Part shown: positions 17,250 through 26,722 of the stretch, in pieces | Position numbering within the stretch: position 1 is the stretch's first letter | Layout of the letters: each line of letters begins with the position of its first letter | NCBI RefSeq assembly: GCF_016735115.1 | Contig: NZ_JAERQJ010000012.1 | Location: forward strand, 1-64,000 | Reading direction: 5' to 3' | Source of the DNA: Aquimarina mytili | Lineage (GTDB): Bacteria; Bacteroidota; Bacteroidia; Flavobacteriales; Flavobacteriaceae | Length of the DNA stretch: 64,000 bases | The notes under the pieces: model-generated | Databases searched by the model: none | The model's input: the letters and a program-made list of their open reading frames with translations, nothing else | What the model was told of the DNA's origin: nothing | Translations under genes and position numbers: made by a program

Positions 17250-18005
17250 TTATTCCTTTTTTTCTTCAGCTGTCTTTTCTGGAAAAGCAAATATTGCTGT
17301 GTCTACTTCAGGATCAAGTTTAATATCTTTAAAACTTAAAGTTTGAAATTGATTGGTTATCGTAAAAGGAAAATAAACTCCATTTACTTCTTGATAATCG
17401 CTAATAGAAGATTTTGCGATTTGCCCTTTCATTGGTCCATCATTAATTTCAGACTCTATAATGATTGGTACAAAATTTTCGGTATCAAAATAATAATGAG
17501 AGATGTTTGGCTGAGATTCACCATTAATAGTAATAGGATCTTTGGTTAATTTTATTTTAAAGGCTTCTGTACCATCTACAGTCTCTTTACCAATTAGCTC
17601 AACAGAATACCCTTTATCTTTATAGTTCAAAAATGGATCAGGAAAATCTTTAGACTGTTTTTTTAAATTTTCGGTAGCTTCGTTATCACTTTTTTCTGCC
17701 TCCATAGTCATTTGGTTTCTTTGCCATGAAGTTTCGCCATCAAAAGCAGACCAAACCATTTTATTTCCTTGAAGTTCTATGGTAACTACTTGTTTACCAT
17801 CTTTGGTAGATACTTGTTCAAAAGGAATTTCCATACCTTGCATTTTCATTACACCGATCATTTCGATACCTTTTAGTTTTTCCCAGTTATCTTTACCACC
17901 AGTGTTTTCAAAATAATTATTCAATATTTCATCTGCAGTTTGTGCATGAAATGATGTCGTAATAGCTAATATCAAAGCTATCAAAATGGATTTTAAAGCA
18001 CTCAT
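17250..18005 (-). CDS. Outer-membrane lipoprotein-sorting / LolA-LolB-like secreted protein
   Basis: The 251-aa secreted protein has a signal peptide ending SFHAQ. The mature part, starting TADEILNNYFENTGGKDNWEKLKGIEM, resembles the LolA/LolB-like beta-barrel fold widespread in Bacteroidetes, where many members are periplasmic or surface proteins of unknown cargo. GETSWQRN, GYSVELIGKETVDGTEAFKI and HYYFDTENF are typical strands. The C-terminus is acidic (PEKTAEEKKE). It lacks a lipobox. The canonical carrier-like protein is more likely the one at 36377. Confidence 0.75.
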   Translation of the reverse strand: MSALKSILIALILAITTSFHAQTADEILNNYFENTGGKDNWEKLKGIEMIGVMKMQGMEIPFEQVSTKDGKQVVTIELQGNKMVWSAFDGETSWQRNQMTMEAEKSDNEATENLKKQSKDFPDPFLNYKDKGYSVELIGKETVDGTEAFKIKLTKDPITINGESQPNISHYYFDTENFVPIIIESEINDGPMKGQIAKSSISDYQEVNGVYFPFTITNQFQTLSFKDIKLDPEVDTAIFAFPEKTAEEKKE

Positions 18006-18027
18006 TATTGTATTTTTTATGTTGTTA

Positions 18028-18059
18028 TTGTAAAATTAGTCAATCGAATTATACTTTTG
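18028..18059 (+). promoter_or_regulatory. Bacteroidetes-type promoter for the DUF72 gene
   Basis: TTG at 18028-18030, a 21-nt spacer and TACTTTTG at 18052-18059 match the TTG/TAnnTTTG consensus. The predicted transcription start is about 25 nt before the ATG at 18089. Confidence 0.65.
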
Positions 18060-18088
18060 TTACACTTTTATACTAATTCTTTTCACAT

Positions 18089-18979
18089 ATGCAATTTGGC
18101 AAAGTAGAATATCCAGAAAAAATTGATTTCACATTACCACAAGATCACGAAGATACAGCAAAGGTTCTGAAAATGAATCGTACAGAGAATTTATCTGTTT
18201 ATGTCGGTTGTGCTAAGTGGAATAGGCAAGATTTAAAAGGGTTCTATCCAAGAGGAACTAAGGATGAGCTTGAATATTACTCAAGGCAGTTCAACAGTAT
18301 TGAGTTAAATGCAACTTTTTATCGGATATTTCCTGAAGAACAGTTTAAAAAATGGTACGATAAAACTCCGGAAGGATTTAAGTTTTTTCCAAAACTTGTA
18401 CAGAATATCTCTCATTTAAAGCGCTTAAATGAAGATGTACAACCTTATGTTGATGAATATCTGGCTTGTGCAGTACATCTTAAAGAAAAATTAGGAACTG
18501 TTTTCTTACAGATGCATGGCAATTTTGGCCCGAAGAACTTTGATAGAGTCATCAGGTTTATGGAAAAATGGCCAAAAGAAATACGGTTAGCAGTAGAGTT
18601 TAGACATACAGATTGGTTTAATGATCAATCGGTTGCAGATGAATTATATACTCTTCTTGAAGAAAATAATGTAGCGAATATAATTACAGATACTGCGGGT
18701 AGAAGAGATTTGTTACATATGCGACTTACCAATGATGAAGCTTTTATACGATATGTTGGAGCAAATCACCCAACAGATTATGATAGATTAGATGCTTGGG
18801 TGGAGCGACTCAAATCCTGGAAAGATTCTGGGATTAACCATATTCACTTTTTTGTTCATCAAAATATAGAAAAAGAATCTCCTTTATTATCTAAATATTT
18901 TATTGAAAAACTAAATAAAAAATTAGAGATGACACTTAATTTACCCAACCATTCAAAAGATGATTTGAAATTATTTTGA
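18089..18979 (+). CDS. DUF72 family protein (YecE-like)
   Basis: The 296-aa cytosolic protein has the DUF72 TIM-barrel-like pattern: VGCAKWNRQDLKGFYPRGTK, YYSRQFNSIELNATFYRIF, FKFFPKLVQNISH, FLQMHGNFGPKNF, LAVEFRHTDWF and a C-terminal HIHFFVHQN. The first 30 residues precede the family core and may be a short lineage-specific extension. The biochemical role of the family is not established. The gene is monocistronic with its own promoter. The 215 bp after it are AT-rich and hold the promoter of the next gene. Confidence 0.88.
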   Translation: MQFGKVEYPEKIDFTLPQDHEDTAKVLKMNRTENLSVYVGCAKWNRQDLKGFYPRGTKDELEYYSRQFNSIELNATFYRIFPEEQFKKWYDKTPEGFKFFPKLVQNISHLKRLNEDVQPYVDEYLACAVHLKEKLGTVFLQMHGNFGPKNFDRVIRFMEKWPKEIRLAVEFRHTDWFNDQSVADELYTLLEENNVANIITDTAGRRDLLHMRLTNDEAFIRYVGANHPTDYDRLDAWVERLKSWKDSGINHIHFFVHQNIEKESPLLSKYFIEKLNKKLEMTLNLPNHSKDDLKLF

Positions 18980-19146
18980 AGGTTTTTTCTTACTAAAATG
19001 TAATTTTACAAGGATTAAATACATTTTTTAAGGATAAAAAGTGTTAAAATTTGAATTTCTCTTGTATTTAATCGATTAATCGTGTATTTTGCCGATGTAT
19101 TTGAAAGTTATGTAAGTATTAGTACTTAATTTTTATAGATCTGGCA

Positions 19147-19154
19147 TACTTTTG
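19147..19154 (+). promoter_or_regulatory. Putative -7 element (TACTTTTG)
   Basis: A perfect TAnnTTTG lies 42 nt before the ATG of the histidine-rich protein. No clear TTG is seen 17-23 nt upstream. Confidence 0.5.
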
Positions 19155-19195
19155 AAATGTGATAAAATTAATACCCAATCTTAAAATTGAATCAT

Positions 19196-19567
19196 ATGAG
19201 CAAATCTTTACACTCTCTAATCTTAGTAGCTTTTTTGTTGGTTTTTAACGCTGTACACTCACAGATGATAGATACAGATGACCATCACTCTATAGACGAA
19301 AAAAATTCTCATACTACTCATATCGGTGCTCATAATGAAGATGCAGTTATATTACCAATAAAAGAAGAAAATTCTTACATTTTTAAAACTAAGCATGATC
19401 ACCATGATCATGAAATTGCGGCATCCTTAAAGGATATTATCTCTTCGGATGAAGGAGCTGATTTTAATTGTTCAGGAGGTTTTTGCATGAATAAAGCTCA
19501 TTTTCATAAAAAAGGATTGACTATAAAGAAACAACTCTTCGTTTACTTTATGCGCATATCTTGCTAA
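19196..19567 (+). CDS. Small secreted histidine-rich protein
   Basis: The 123-aa protein starts at ATG 19196 (MSKSLHSLILV) rather than a TTG nine bases upstream. Its signal peptide ends about VHSQ. The mature part has about a dozen histidines in clusters (DDHHS, HTTHIGAH, KHDHHDHE, AHFHKK) and three cysteines (NCSGGFC and the final residue). Metal binding in the periplasm is a reasonable inference from composition; I recognise no family. It is followed by the DEAD-box helicase gene, which has its own promoter. Confidence 0.65.
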   Translation: MSKSLHSLILVAFLLVFNAVHSQMIDTDDHHSIDEKNSHTTHIGAHNEDAVILPIKEENSYIFKTKHDHHDHEIAASLKDIISSDEGADFNCSGGFCMNKAHFHKKGLTIKKQLFVYFMRISC

Positions 19568-19601
19568 TCAAAAATTATATACTTAGTTATTACTGATTAT
19601 G

Positions 19602-19631
19602 TTGGGTTGTAAATATATTAGGCTATTTTTG
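19602..19631 (+). promoter_or_regulatory. Bacteroidetes-type promoter for the DEAD-box helicase
   Basis: TTG at 19602-19604, a 19-nt spacer and TATTTTTG at 19624-19631 match the consensus. The predicted start site lies about 12-15 nt before the ATG at 19651. Confidence 0.65.
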
Positions 19632-19650
19632 CAACTTAAATCAGTTAACT

Positions 19651-20760
19651 ATGACATTTTTTGAATTTGGAGTTTCTAAAGAACTATGTAAAGGTCTTAA
19701 AGAGATAGGTATTACTATTCCTACAAAGATTCAAGAACAGGCTGTACCTGTCTTGATGAATCATCAAACTGATTTTATTGGAAAAGCACAAACAGGAACC
19801 GGAAAAACGGCAGCTTTTGGTATCCCCCTGTTATCTAATATAGATGCTAAGAAGAAACATGTACAAGCCTTAATTTTGGCTCCAACCAGAGAGCTTGGCC
19901 AGCAGATCGCTAAACAACTTTTTAAATTCACAAAATATACCGACAAGATTTTTGTTGAGTCAGTTTACGGAGGAGAGAAGATTGATAGGCAAATCTCCAG
20001 GTTAAATAGGCCAACACATATTGTTGTTGCTACACCTGGACGACTTATAGATTTAATCAACAGAAAGGCTGTTGATATCTCTAAAATAAGGACTATTGTA
20101 ATGGATGAAGCTGATGAGATGTTGAGTATGGGATTTAAAAAAGATTTGACAACAATCTTAAGTAAAACTAAAGGACATAGAAATGTATGGCTTTTCTCAG
20201 CCACCATGCCCGTTTCATTGAACGAGATTATAACTACATATGTTGATAAAAATGCTCCTCAAGTAAGTGTAGATAAGAATGATGCTGTAAATAAGGGTAT
20301 TGACCATCAATTTGTAGTAGGAGAGGAGGCAGGTAAGTTAGATACTCTTACGTATTTCTTGAAAACACAAAAAGGAAGTAGAGGTATTATTTTTACAAAG
20401 ACCAAAGTAGCGGCACGAACGCTTTCTAAACAATTGAAAGCCAAAAATTATGATGTAGGTTTACTTGAAGGAGAAATGACTCAAAAAGAACGAGATAAAG
20501 TAATGAGAGCTTTTAGGAATAAGAGTTTACAATTATTAGTATCTACAGATGTTGCTGCAAGAGGTATAGATGTTGCTAATTTGTCTTATGTAATTCATTA
20601 TCAATTGCCTGACCAGATAGAGTATTATACTCACCGAAGTGGAAGGACAGCTAGGGCTGGTAATACGGGGTTGTCATTAGCTTTAATAACAAAACCTGAA
20701 GTTAAAGTTATAAGAGAGTTGGAAAAACAACTTGGTATTAGATTTGGTCAGATACGATAA
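19651..20760 (+). CDS. DEAD-box ATP-dependent RNA helicase (short form)
   Basis: The 369-aa protein has all core helicase motifs: Q-motif, AQTGTGKTAAFG (motif I), PTRELGQQ (Ia), TPGRL (Ib), DEAD (II), SAT (III), ARGIDV (V) and HRSGRTARAG (VI). It ends just after the second RecA domain (RFGQIR), without the basic C-terminal tail that gives RhlE, CsdA or DbpA-type helicases their specificity. A general role in RNA remodelling, for example cold response or ribosome assembly, is inferred. It is convergent with the response regulator, with only 5 bp between stops. Confidence 0.93.
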   Translation: MTFFEFGVSKELCKGLKEIGITIPTKIQEQAVPVLMNHQTDFIGKAQTGTGKTAAFGIPLLSNIDAKKKHVQALILAPTRELGQQIAKQLFKFTKYTDKIFVESVYGGEKIDRQISRLNRPTHIVVATPGRLIDLINRKAVDISKIRTIVMDEADEMLSMGFKKDLTTILSKTKGHRNVWLFSATMPVSLNEIITTYVDKNAPQVSVDKNDAVNKGIDHQFVVGEEAGKLDTLTYFLKTQKGSRGIIFTKTKVAARTLSKQLKAKNYDVGLLEGEMTQKERDKVMRAFRNKSLQLLVSTDVAARGIDVANLSYVIHYQLPDQIEYYTHRSGRTARAGNTGLSLALITKPEVKVIRELEKQLGIRFGQIR

Positions 20761-20765
20761 AAAAA

Positions 20766-21134
20766 TTAGCTCACACTCAAAGTGGAAATAGCGGATAATA
20801 ATTCATCAAAGTTAACCGGTTTTGAGAAGTAATTGTCAAAGCCAATATTCATAAAACGCTGTCTGTCTCCAGGCATTGCATAAGCGGTAACAGCAAATAC
20901 AGGAATACTTTTAAGGATATCCAGTTTTCGAAATCTTTGAAGTAACTCGCAACCGTCCATTTGATTTAATCCTAGGTTAATATCAACAAGAATAAGGTCA
21001 AGGTTTTTCTCTCTTACTACTTTAAGAGCCTGTGACCCATTTTCTGCAATAACTACATTAGAATCATGTTTGGATAACATCTTATCCATTACCATTGCAT
21101 TTATTTTGTTGTCTTCAACGTAAAGAATATTCAT
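20766..21134 (-). CDS. Response regulator, single receiver domain
   Basis: The 122-aa CheY-like receiver has no output domain. Visible features are ILYVEDNKINAMVM (acidic pair near the N-terminus), the phospho-acceptor Asp in LILVDINLG near residue 54, VFAVTAYA and SKPV with the conserved Lys. Its ATG overlaps the TGA of the kinase gene by 4 nt (ATGA), so the two are translationally coupled and form a two-component pair. Lacking DNA binding, it probably acts by protein contact or as a phosphorelay step. Confidence 0.9.
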   Translation of the reverse strand: MNILYVEDNKINAMVMDKMLSKHDSNVVIAENGSQALKVVREKNLDLILVDINLGLNQMDGCELLQRFRKLDILKSIPVFAVTAYAMPGDRQRFMNIGFDNYFSKPVNFDELLSAISTLSVS

Positions 21135-23335
21135 ACGTGTTTTGGAATTATAATGATAAATTCTGTCCCCTTTCCTAGCTTACTTTTTAATTTTATTTTC
21201 CCTCCTAAAATCTCGATATATCTTTTTGATAGACTTAGTCCAACACCTGTTCCTTCATACTCCCTACTTATACCAGTGCTCCCTTGCATTAGAGGCTCAA
21301 ATATTTTGAAAAAATCCTTTTTGTCTATACCTATACCAGTATCTTTAATATAAATATAAATATTTTTTTTGGAAGTATTAGAATTAATCCTGATGCTAAC
21401 AGCGCCTTTTTCAGTGTATTTAATGGCGTTATGTATGATATTATTAAGTGCTGGTCGAAATAAATTTATGTCTATTTTTGCCTGAGGACTTTCGGTATCA
21501 AGCTCCAGATTATAATCCAGTTTTTTAATGTCGGCCATATGCTGGTATTCTCTAAAAGAGGATTCTACCGTGTAATTGATATCGACTTCTTCAAAATTGA
21601 GAGTATCATGGATAGCATCTATTTCGCTGAAATTTGATAATTTATTCATGGTGTCCAGGAGCCTGTCTTTACTTTCTTCCAGATATTTTAGTAATTGATT
21701 TTGTTCTTCGGGATATTTATCTTTTAAAATTAAATTACTTATCGTCATTATACCATTTAATGGTGTTCTTATTTCATGACTAAAATTGGATAGAATATTA
21801 GATTTTAAGTTGCTTAACTCTTGTTCTCTTAGATGCGCTAAGGTAATGGCTTGTTGTGCAAGTTTACGTTCCGAAATATCATGAAAACTTACCAAAACAG
21901 AATTTATTTTATAATCGTCATCAAAAATTGGAGTATATTTTGATTCAAGCCATTGTGTATTTCCATCATGCATAACACGCTCAATTTCCTTTTTTATAGT
22001 ATTACCTTTTAAGGCTTCATTAAAAGTATGAATAAATGAGTTTTTAAAATTTGCTGGCATTACATCAATAAATAAACAATCAGTCTTTGTTGGGTCGACT
22101 TTAAAGTCTTTTTTAATGATCTTTAATGATTTTTTATCGGTTATTAAGATTTTTCCTTTGGTATCCAGAAGTACAGTATATGCAAATCCATTATTTACAA
22201 TGGCTTGTAACCTATTTTTGCCTTCAATTATAGTTCGTTCATTTAATTTTCTTTGATGTACATCGATTAGATTACCAATCATTCTAATGGTTTCCCCTTT
22301 TTCATTTTTTCTTCTAAAACCATGAACTTCGTAATGTTTGTAATTTCCTTTTTTATCACTTAAACGATAATGATTGTGATAGTGGTTTCCTTCTTTTTTA
22401 AGGTTATCCTGATGTCTCTTAAAGGCGCCGTCAACATCTTCTGGGTGAATCATTTTTCTAAAGATCTCTTCGGGCACAAAATCCTGATCTAAGGGTAAGC
22501 CAAGCATTTTTTTAAAATCTGAGCTATAAAAAACTTCATTTTTTGCGATATGATGATCAAATAATCCAGATTGAATCCCTTTTAAGGCTAGATGTTTAGT
22601 TTCTTCATTATACTTTAATTTTTCGATATAATGGTGACGATCTGTTATATCTGCTATGGTACCATTTACATAGATAACTTCATTTTTATGAATAACCGGA
22701 TGGGCTACAACTTTTACCCATTTCTCTTCTCCTTGTTCGGTAACAATCTTCTCGGTGTACTCATACGCTTTTTTATTTTTTATTAAGTCATCCAGATATT
22801 TTTCAACTCTTTTTCTGGATTCTTTAGGATAAAAACTAGCGCCAAGCGCTCTGGTCATAGGCGTATCTGGATCCAAACCTTTAATAATATAGCACCCTTT
22901 GGACCAGTACATTTCATTATTCTTAGGATTGAAATACCATGCACCGGTTTTGGTAAGTTTAGAAATAGTCATCAGGGCTCTATGCTCTTTGTATTCTTCG
23001 GTGGTATCTGTTCCTGCGGCATAGACTAGATTGTTCTGAAAAGTTAAATCAAATTTTAAGGAAAGTACGCCATGGTTTTCAGTAGCAAAACTGAAGGATT
23101 TGCTGATAAGAAAATTTTCTGGAGAAAGTTCAGAAATTACCTTTTTAAAAACCGGGACATCATCATCAATAATAAAATCTGTGATGTAACCTCCTTCCAT
23201 ATAGCTTACATCAGATGGGAATAGTATTTCGCATCTGCTATTATAGGCTATGATTCTACCATCTTTTTCAAAAACAAGGAGAAAGTGTAGGGTTTTTTCA
23301 GCTAAGATTTCAAATTGATCCAGAGTAAAAGGCAT
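21131..23335 (-). CDS. PAS-domain sensor histidine kinase
   Basis: The 734-aa protein is predicted cytosolic, with no signal peptide or membrane helix. Four PAS/PAC-like domains occupy about residues 1-500 (e.g. EEKWVKVVAHPVIHKNEV, MHDGNTQWLESKYTPIF, DISERK). The HisKA domain follows with SHEIRTPLNG, the phospho-acceptor being His520. The HATPase_c domain has the N box (NIIHNAIKYT), G1 (DTGIGID) and G2 (GTGVGLS). It likely senses an internal redox, light or small-molecule cue through PAS and signals to the overlapping receiver protein. The ligand is unknown. Confidence 0.92.
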   Translation of the reverse strand: MPFTLDQFEILAEKTLHFLLVFEKDGRIIAYNSRCEILFPSDVSYMEGGYITDFIIDDDVPVFKKVISELSPENFLISKSFSFATENHGVLSLKFDLTFQNNLVYAAGTDTTEEYKEHRALMTISKLTKTGAWYFNPKNNEMYWSKGCYIIKGLDPDTPMTRALGASFYPKESRKRVEKYLDDLIKNKKAYEYTEKIVTEQGEEKWVKVVAHPVIHKNEVIYVNGTIADITDRHHYIEKLKYNEETKHLALKGIQSGLFDHHIAKNEVFYSSDFKKMLGLPLDQDFVPEEIFRKMIHPEDVDGAFKRHQDNLKKEGNHYHNHYRLSDKKGNYKHYEVHGFRRKNEKGETIRMIGNLIDVHQRKLNERTIIEGKNRLQAIVNNGFAYTVLLDTKGKILITDKKSLKIIKKDFKVDPTKTDCLFIDVMPANFKNSFIHTFNEALKGNTIKKEIERVMHDGNTQWLESKYTPIFDDDYKINSVLVSFHDISERKLAQQAITLAHLREQELSNLKSNILSNFSHEIRTPLNGIMTISNLILKDKYPEEQNQLLKYLEESKDRLLDTMNKLSNFSEIDAIHDTLNFEEVDINYTVESSFREYQHMADIKKLDYNLELDTESPQAKIDINLFRPALNNIIHNAIKYTEKGAVSIRINSNTSKKNIYIYIKDTGIGIDKKDFFKIFEPLMQGSTGISREYEGTGVGLSLSKRYIEILGGKIKLKSKLGKGTEFIIIIPKHV

Positions 23336-23641
23336 AGTAAAAGAGTGATTTTCTATTATAGATCTGGGGTATTTTCTCTTAAAGTTACAAAATGATTTAG
23401 AATGACAGCATTAAAGATGGGGTTTTTAAAGTTATAATCGATTAACTCTAACATAAATCGGTGAAATTACACGGTAATAGCTGATTTATTACTGAAGTAA
23501 TACTAATACTGCGTTATAATGCAACTTGGAGGATGAATTTGTTATTTGCGTACAACCTTATGATATATGACTATACTTTCTTAGTAGAATGAAGGTGCCA
23601 CTTAATCCTTTTTGGATGCAGTTTATTGTTGGTTAAGAAAA
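23336..23641. other. Intergenic stretch with no recognised feature
   Basis: The 306 bp between two minus-strand genes are AT-rich. I see no ORF, strong hairpin or perfect TAnnTTTG element on the minus strand. Confidence 0.5.
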
Positions 23642-25081
23642 CTATGTTACTACGTTTTGGACTTTTATAGACCCTTGCCAAATTGGAAGTATTCTCTCAT
23701 AGCTTATCAAATCAATAATTAATCTTTCGTTATTCTCTTTTGATAATATCATTCTTTCCAGACCCCAACTTTCTGGTTGAATATAGTTGTTTTGGTCGGT
23801 TAGTAGAAAGGCATAAGTGGTATTGTTTTTTTCTTTAATAGAAGAAGGGAGCCAATTTTCATCATATTTGGAAGTTGTTTTTCTGGGAGCGAAACAAAAT
23901 CTATCTATAGTTTGTATTTCGGGATATGTAGGTATTGAATCTAGATCAATATTACCAACCACCAATCTTTGTAATTCTTTGGCCTTAGCAGAACTATTAT
24001 AGAGTACAATTTCATGTTTGCCGGTATTCAAAACATTAATTTCATACATATTTATATTCTGAAGTATGCTATAATGCTTTTTTTCTTTAGGTGACGTAAC
24101 ATCATAGATACCATTTTCTAAAAACAATGGGAGTCTGAATTTATATGTGCCGGATAAAATTTCTGAGTATGTTGATGGTGGATCTATATATTCTGTTTTA
24201 TCATGAGCAACTATTAGTTTACGTACTTTGGGTTTTTGGATATATTCATTGTTAGGTCCAAGGGCATGTGTCCAACGATTATAATCGATTGTTCCGAAGT
24301 TAATATCTATTTGGCCATGCATTATAGTTTCATATACAGTTCGATATTTGGATAGATCAATTTTGATAATATCTCTCATATGATATTCTGATTCCCAGTA
24401 AATTTGACTAAAAGCAGGGTTGGTTTTTATATTTGGATACGATGTGTTTATAAGACCATGATTTTTATCCGGTTTTACTGGGTTCGTACCATTCCAATCT
24501 ACAAACCAGCCTTGTCTCGCTTCAGAACCAGCTTGTTCTTGACATAATACATTGTAAACTTCAGGGGGCATCTCAAACGAAGCATGATATTTAATAGTCT
24601 TTGAGTGTATCTTTATTTCAAACCCCTCGCTGGTAGTGCAATTATTTATTAATTCAATGTAATCGAAAGATTCGCCGTTTTCGATTTCTAATGAATTCGA
24701 AAATTCTGATTTGAGAATAAGGCTCCATCTTGATAATTCGTGTTGGCATATCTCTACTCTTTCTTGAGGTGTTAACTCCTCCCAGCTTTTTTTTGGGTTT
24801 TGATTGAAGTTATTAGAGGACTCAATAGTTAATTGTCTAAACGACATTTTTTTAATTGTAGTCACCGTATTGTTATGGTGATATAACTTAAGTCTTATTG
24901 TTAAATTTTTGATATCTATAATTTCGAAACTTATAAACTCGGTTATTTCAGTTAGATCTGTACCTCCATAAATATAAGCTTTAGCATCTTCAAAAGTGAT
25001 TTCATTTTTATAATACCTAAGTATTTCTGTCTTTTTTTCAATAAGTTGTCTTGGGATGAATAACTTGGTTTTATATTCCAT
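23642..25081 (-). CDS. Hypothetical protein, 479 aa, unrecognised
   Basis: The long clean reading frame starts at ATG 25081, with no signal peptide and no membrane segment. It is beta-rich, with motifs such as GWFVDWNGTNPVKPDKNHG, FGTIDYNRWTHALGPNNEY and WLPSSIKEKN. The composition resembles an alpha/beta structural protein more than an enzyme I know. It lies alone, with the tRNA-Ser gene and its terminator upstream on the same strand, so it may have been inserted next to the tRNA. Its codon use does not look foreign by eye. Confidence 0.75.
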   Translation of the reverse strand: MEYKTKLFIPRQLIEKKTEILRYYKNEITFEDAKAYIYGGTDLTEITEFISFEIIDIKNLTIRLKLYHHNNTVTTIKKMSFRQLTIESSNNFNQNPKKSWEELTPQERVEICQHELSRWSLILKSEFSNSLEIENGESFDYIELINNCTTSEGFEIKIHSKTIKYHASFEMPPEVYNVLCQEQAGSEARQGWFVDWNGTNPVKPDKNHGLINTSYPNIKTNPAFSQIYWESEYHMRDIIKIDLSKYRTVYETIMHGQIDINFGTIDYNRWTHALGPNNEYIQKPKVRKLIVAHDKTEYIDPPSTYSEILSGTYKFRLPLFLENGIYDVTSPKEKKHYSILQNINMYEINVLNTGKHEIVLYNSSAKAKELQRLVVGNIDLDSIPTYPEIQTIDRFCFAPRKTTSKYDENWLPSSIKEKNNTTYAFLLTDQNNYIQPESWGLERMILSKENNERLIIDLISYERILPIWQGSIKVQNVVT

Positions 25082-25308
25082 ACAGCGGTATTGATTGATG
25101 TTTTCTGCAAATCATAAAGTTAAAACTTATAAATGGAACAGGTAATCCCAATAATGGGGATTTTACATATAATATAATGAGAAGTATTGTCAACAGAACA
25201 TAGTGACTGTTCAAGGCTAATTTTAAGAAAAATAGTACAGAAACGGATTTTATATATTTTTCGGCAATGTAAAAAATAGAATTGTCGATAATTTTGTCAA
25301 GTAAAAAT

Positions 25309-25344
25309 AAAAGCCTTGTAAATCAAACATTTACAAGGCTTTTT
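25309..25344 (-). terminator. Terminator of tRNA-Ser
   Basis: AAAAGCCTTGTAAA and TTTACAAGGCTTTT form a perfect 14-bp stem with a 7-nt loop. It lies one base after the tRNA 3' end on the minus strand and is followed by a T-rich stretch there. Confidence 0.85.
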
Positions 25345-25345
25345 G

Positions 25346-25430
25346 CGGAGAAAGAGGGATTCGAACCCCCGGAGGTGTGACCCTCAACAGTTTTCAAGAC
25401 TGCCGCATTCGACCACTCTGCCATTTCTCC
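25346..25430 (-). tRNA. tRNA-Ser(UGA)
   Basis: The 85-nt class II tRNA has acceptor arms GGAGAAA / TTTCTCC with discriminator G73, anticodon loop CTTGAAA (anticodon UGA), a long variable arm typical of serine, and T-loop TTCGAAT. CCA is not encoded. Confidence 0.95.
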
Positions 25431-25605
25431 AGTGTTATGTCGAATCAGGTTTTATTCCCTGAATGCGGGTGCAAATATAAAACCTTTTTTAATTCTAAAA
25501 AGAATATTTTTAAAATAATTTTTAGGTAATTTTTGCATACCTGAATATTCTTTGAAAAATATAGGATGAAATGAGTATCTTGTGTGCTCTTAATTAAATA
25601 ATTGA

Positions 25606-26667
25606 ATGAAAAGTACGTTAATAATTGCCGGAGCTTTTATAGTGAGTTGTTGTGGAACTTCGCAAAATTCTTCTGAAAATACTTCTAAGCTAGATTCGAC
25701 ATCTGAAAAAAATGATAAGACAACTGTTGTTGCCTATGCTCAAAGTATTACTTCTAAAGAACTAAAAGAGCATCTTTACATTTTTGCGAGTGATGATTTT
25801 GAAGGTCGTGATACAGGAGAGCCTGGTCAAAAAAAGGCAGCAGAATACTTAAAAGAACAGTATAAGAAAATGAAAATACCCTCTCCTATGGGAGGAGATG
25901 ATTACTATCAGGAAATACCTGAGAACTATTTTAGAGGAGGAATAAAATCCTCAGAAAACGTATTGGCATATATAAAAGGAACCGAAAAACCGGATGAGAT
26001 TGTAGTACTTTCTGCTCATTATGATCATGTAGGTGTAGATGCAAATGGTAACGTATATAATGGTGCTGATGATGATGGATCTGGTACTGTTAGTTTACTT
26101 GAAATAGCAGAAGCATTTAAAAAGGCTAAAGACGATGGTGTAGGGCCAAAAAGATCGATCTTATTCTTGCATGTAACTGGAGAAGAAAAAGGGTTGTATG
26201 GTTCTCGATATTATACAGAAAACCCTGTTTTTCCTTTAGAAAATACGGTTACAGATCTTAATATTGATATGATTGGAAGAATTGATCAAGCACATGAAGA
26301 AAAGGACAAGAATAATTATGTGTATTTGATAGGAAGTGATCGATTAAGTACCGAACTGCATAATATTAGTGAAGAAGTTAATTCAAAATACACCAAACTG
26401 GATTTGGATTATACATACAATGCAAAGAATGATCCTAATCGATTTTACTTTAGAAGTGATCATTATAATTTTGCAAAACACAATATACCTATTATATTTT
26501 ATTTTAATGGTGTACATATGGATTACCATAAGATCACAGATACGCCTGATAAGATCGAATATGATTTAATGGCCAAACGTGCTCAATTAGTATTTTATAC
26601 GGCTTGGGAAGTTGCAAATAGAGCAAAAAAGGTTGTTGTAGATAAAATAGAGAAAGAAGGAGAATAA
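25606..26667 (+). CDS. M28 family zinc aminopeptidase, lipoprotein
   Basis: The 353-aa protein has a lipoprotein signal (AFIVSC, Cys15), so it is anchored in the envelope. The M28 co-catalytic zinc pattern is complete: SAHYDHVG (His and the nearby Asp), NGADDDGSGT (bridging Asp), VTGEEKGLYGS (catalytic Glu pair), NIDMIGR (Asp) and a C-terminal HMDYHKITDTPD (His). It should remove N-terminal residues from peptides in the periplasm. The start is an ATG with the hydrophobic signal directly after it. The strong hairpin at 26688-26722 ends the transcript. Confidence 0.92.
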   Translation: MKSTLIIAGAFIVSCCGTSQNSSENTSKLDSTSEKNDKTTVVAYAQSITSKELKEHLYIFASDDFEGRDTGEPGQKKAAEYLKEQYKKMKIPSPMGGDDYYQEIPENYFRGGIKSSENVLAYIKGTEKPDEIVVLSAHYDHVGVDANGNVYNGADDDGSGTVSLLEIAEAFKKAKDDGVGPKRSILFLHVTGEEKGLYGSRYYTENPVFPLENTVTDLNIDMIGRIDQAHEEKDKNNYVYLIGSDRLSTELHNISEEVNSKYTKLDLDYTYNAKNDPNRFYFRSDHYNFAKHNIPIIFYFNGVHMDYHKITDTPDKIEYDLMAKRAQLVFYTAWEVANRAKKVVVDKIEKEGE

Positions 26668-26687
26668 AAACACGTTCTCTTAAAATA

Positions 26688-26722
26688 AAAAAAGCTCCTC
26701 ATTTCTGAGGAGCTTTGTTTTT
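26688..26722 (+). terminator. Bidirectional Rho-independent terminator after the M28 peptidase
   Basis: AAAGCTCCTC / GAGGAGCTTT form a perfect 10-bp stem with a 6-nt loop, an A-run before and T-run after. A decayed copy lies 120 bp further right, next to tRNA-His. Confidence 0.85.
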
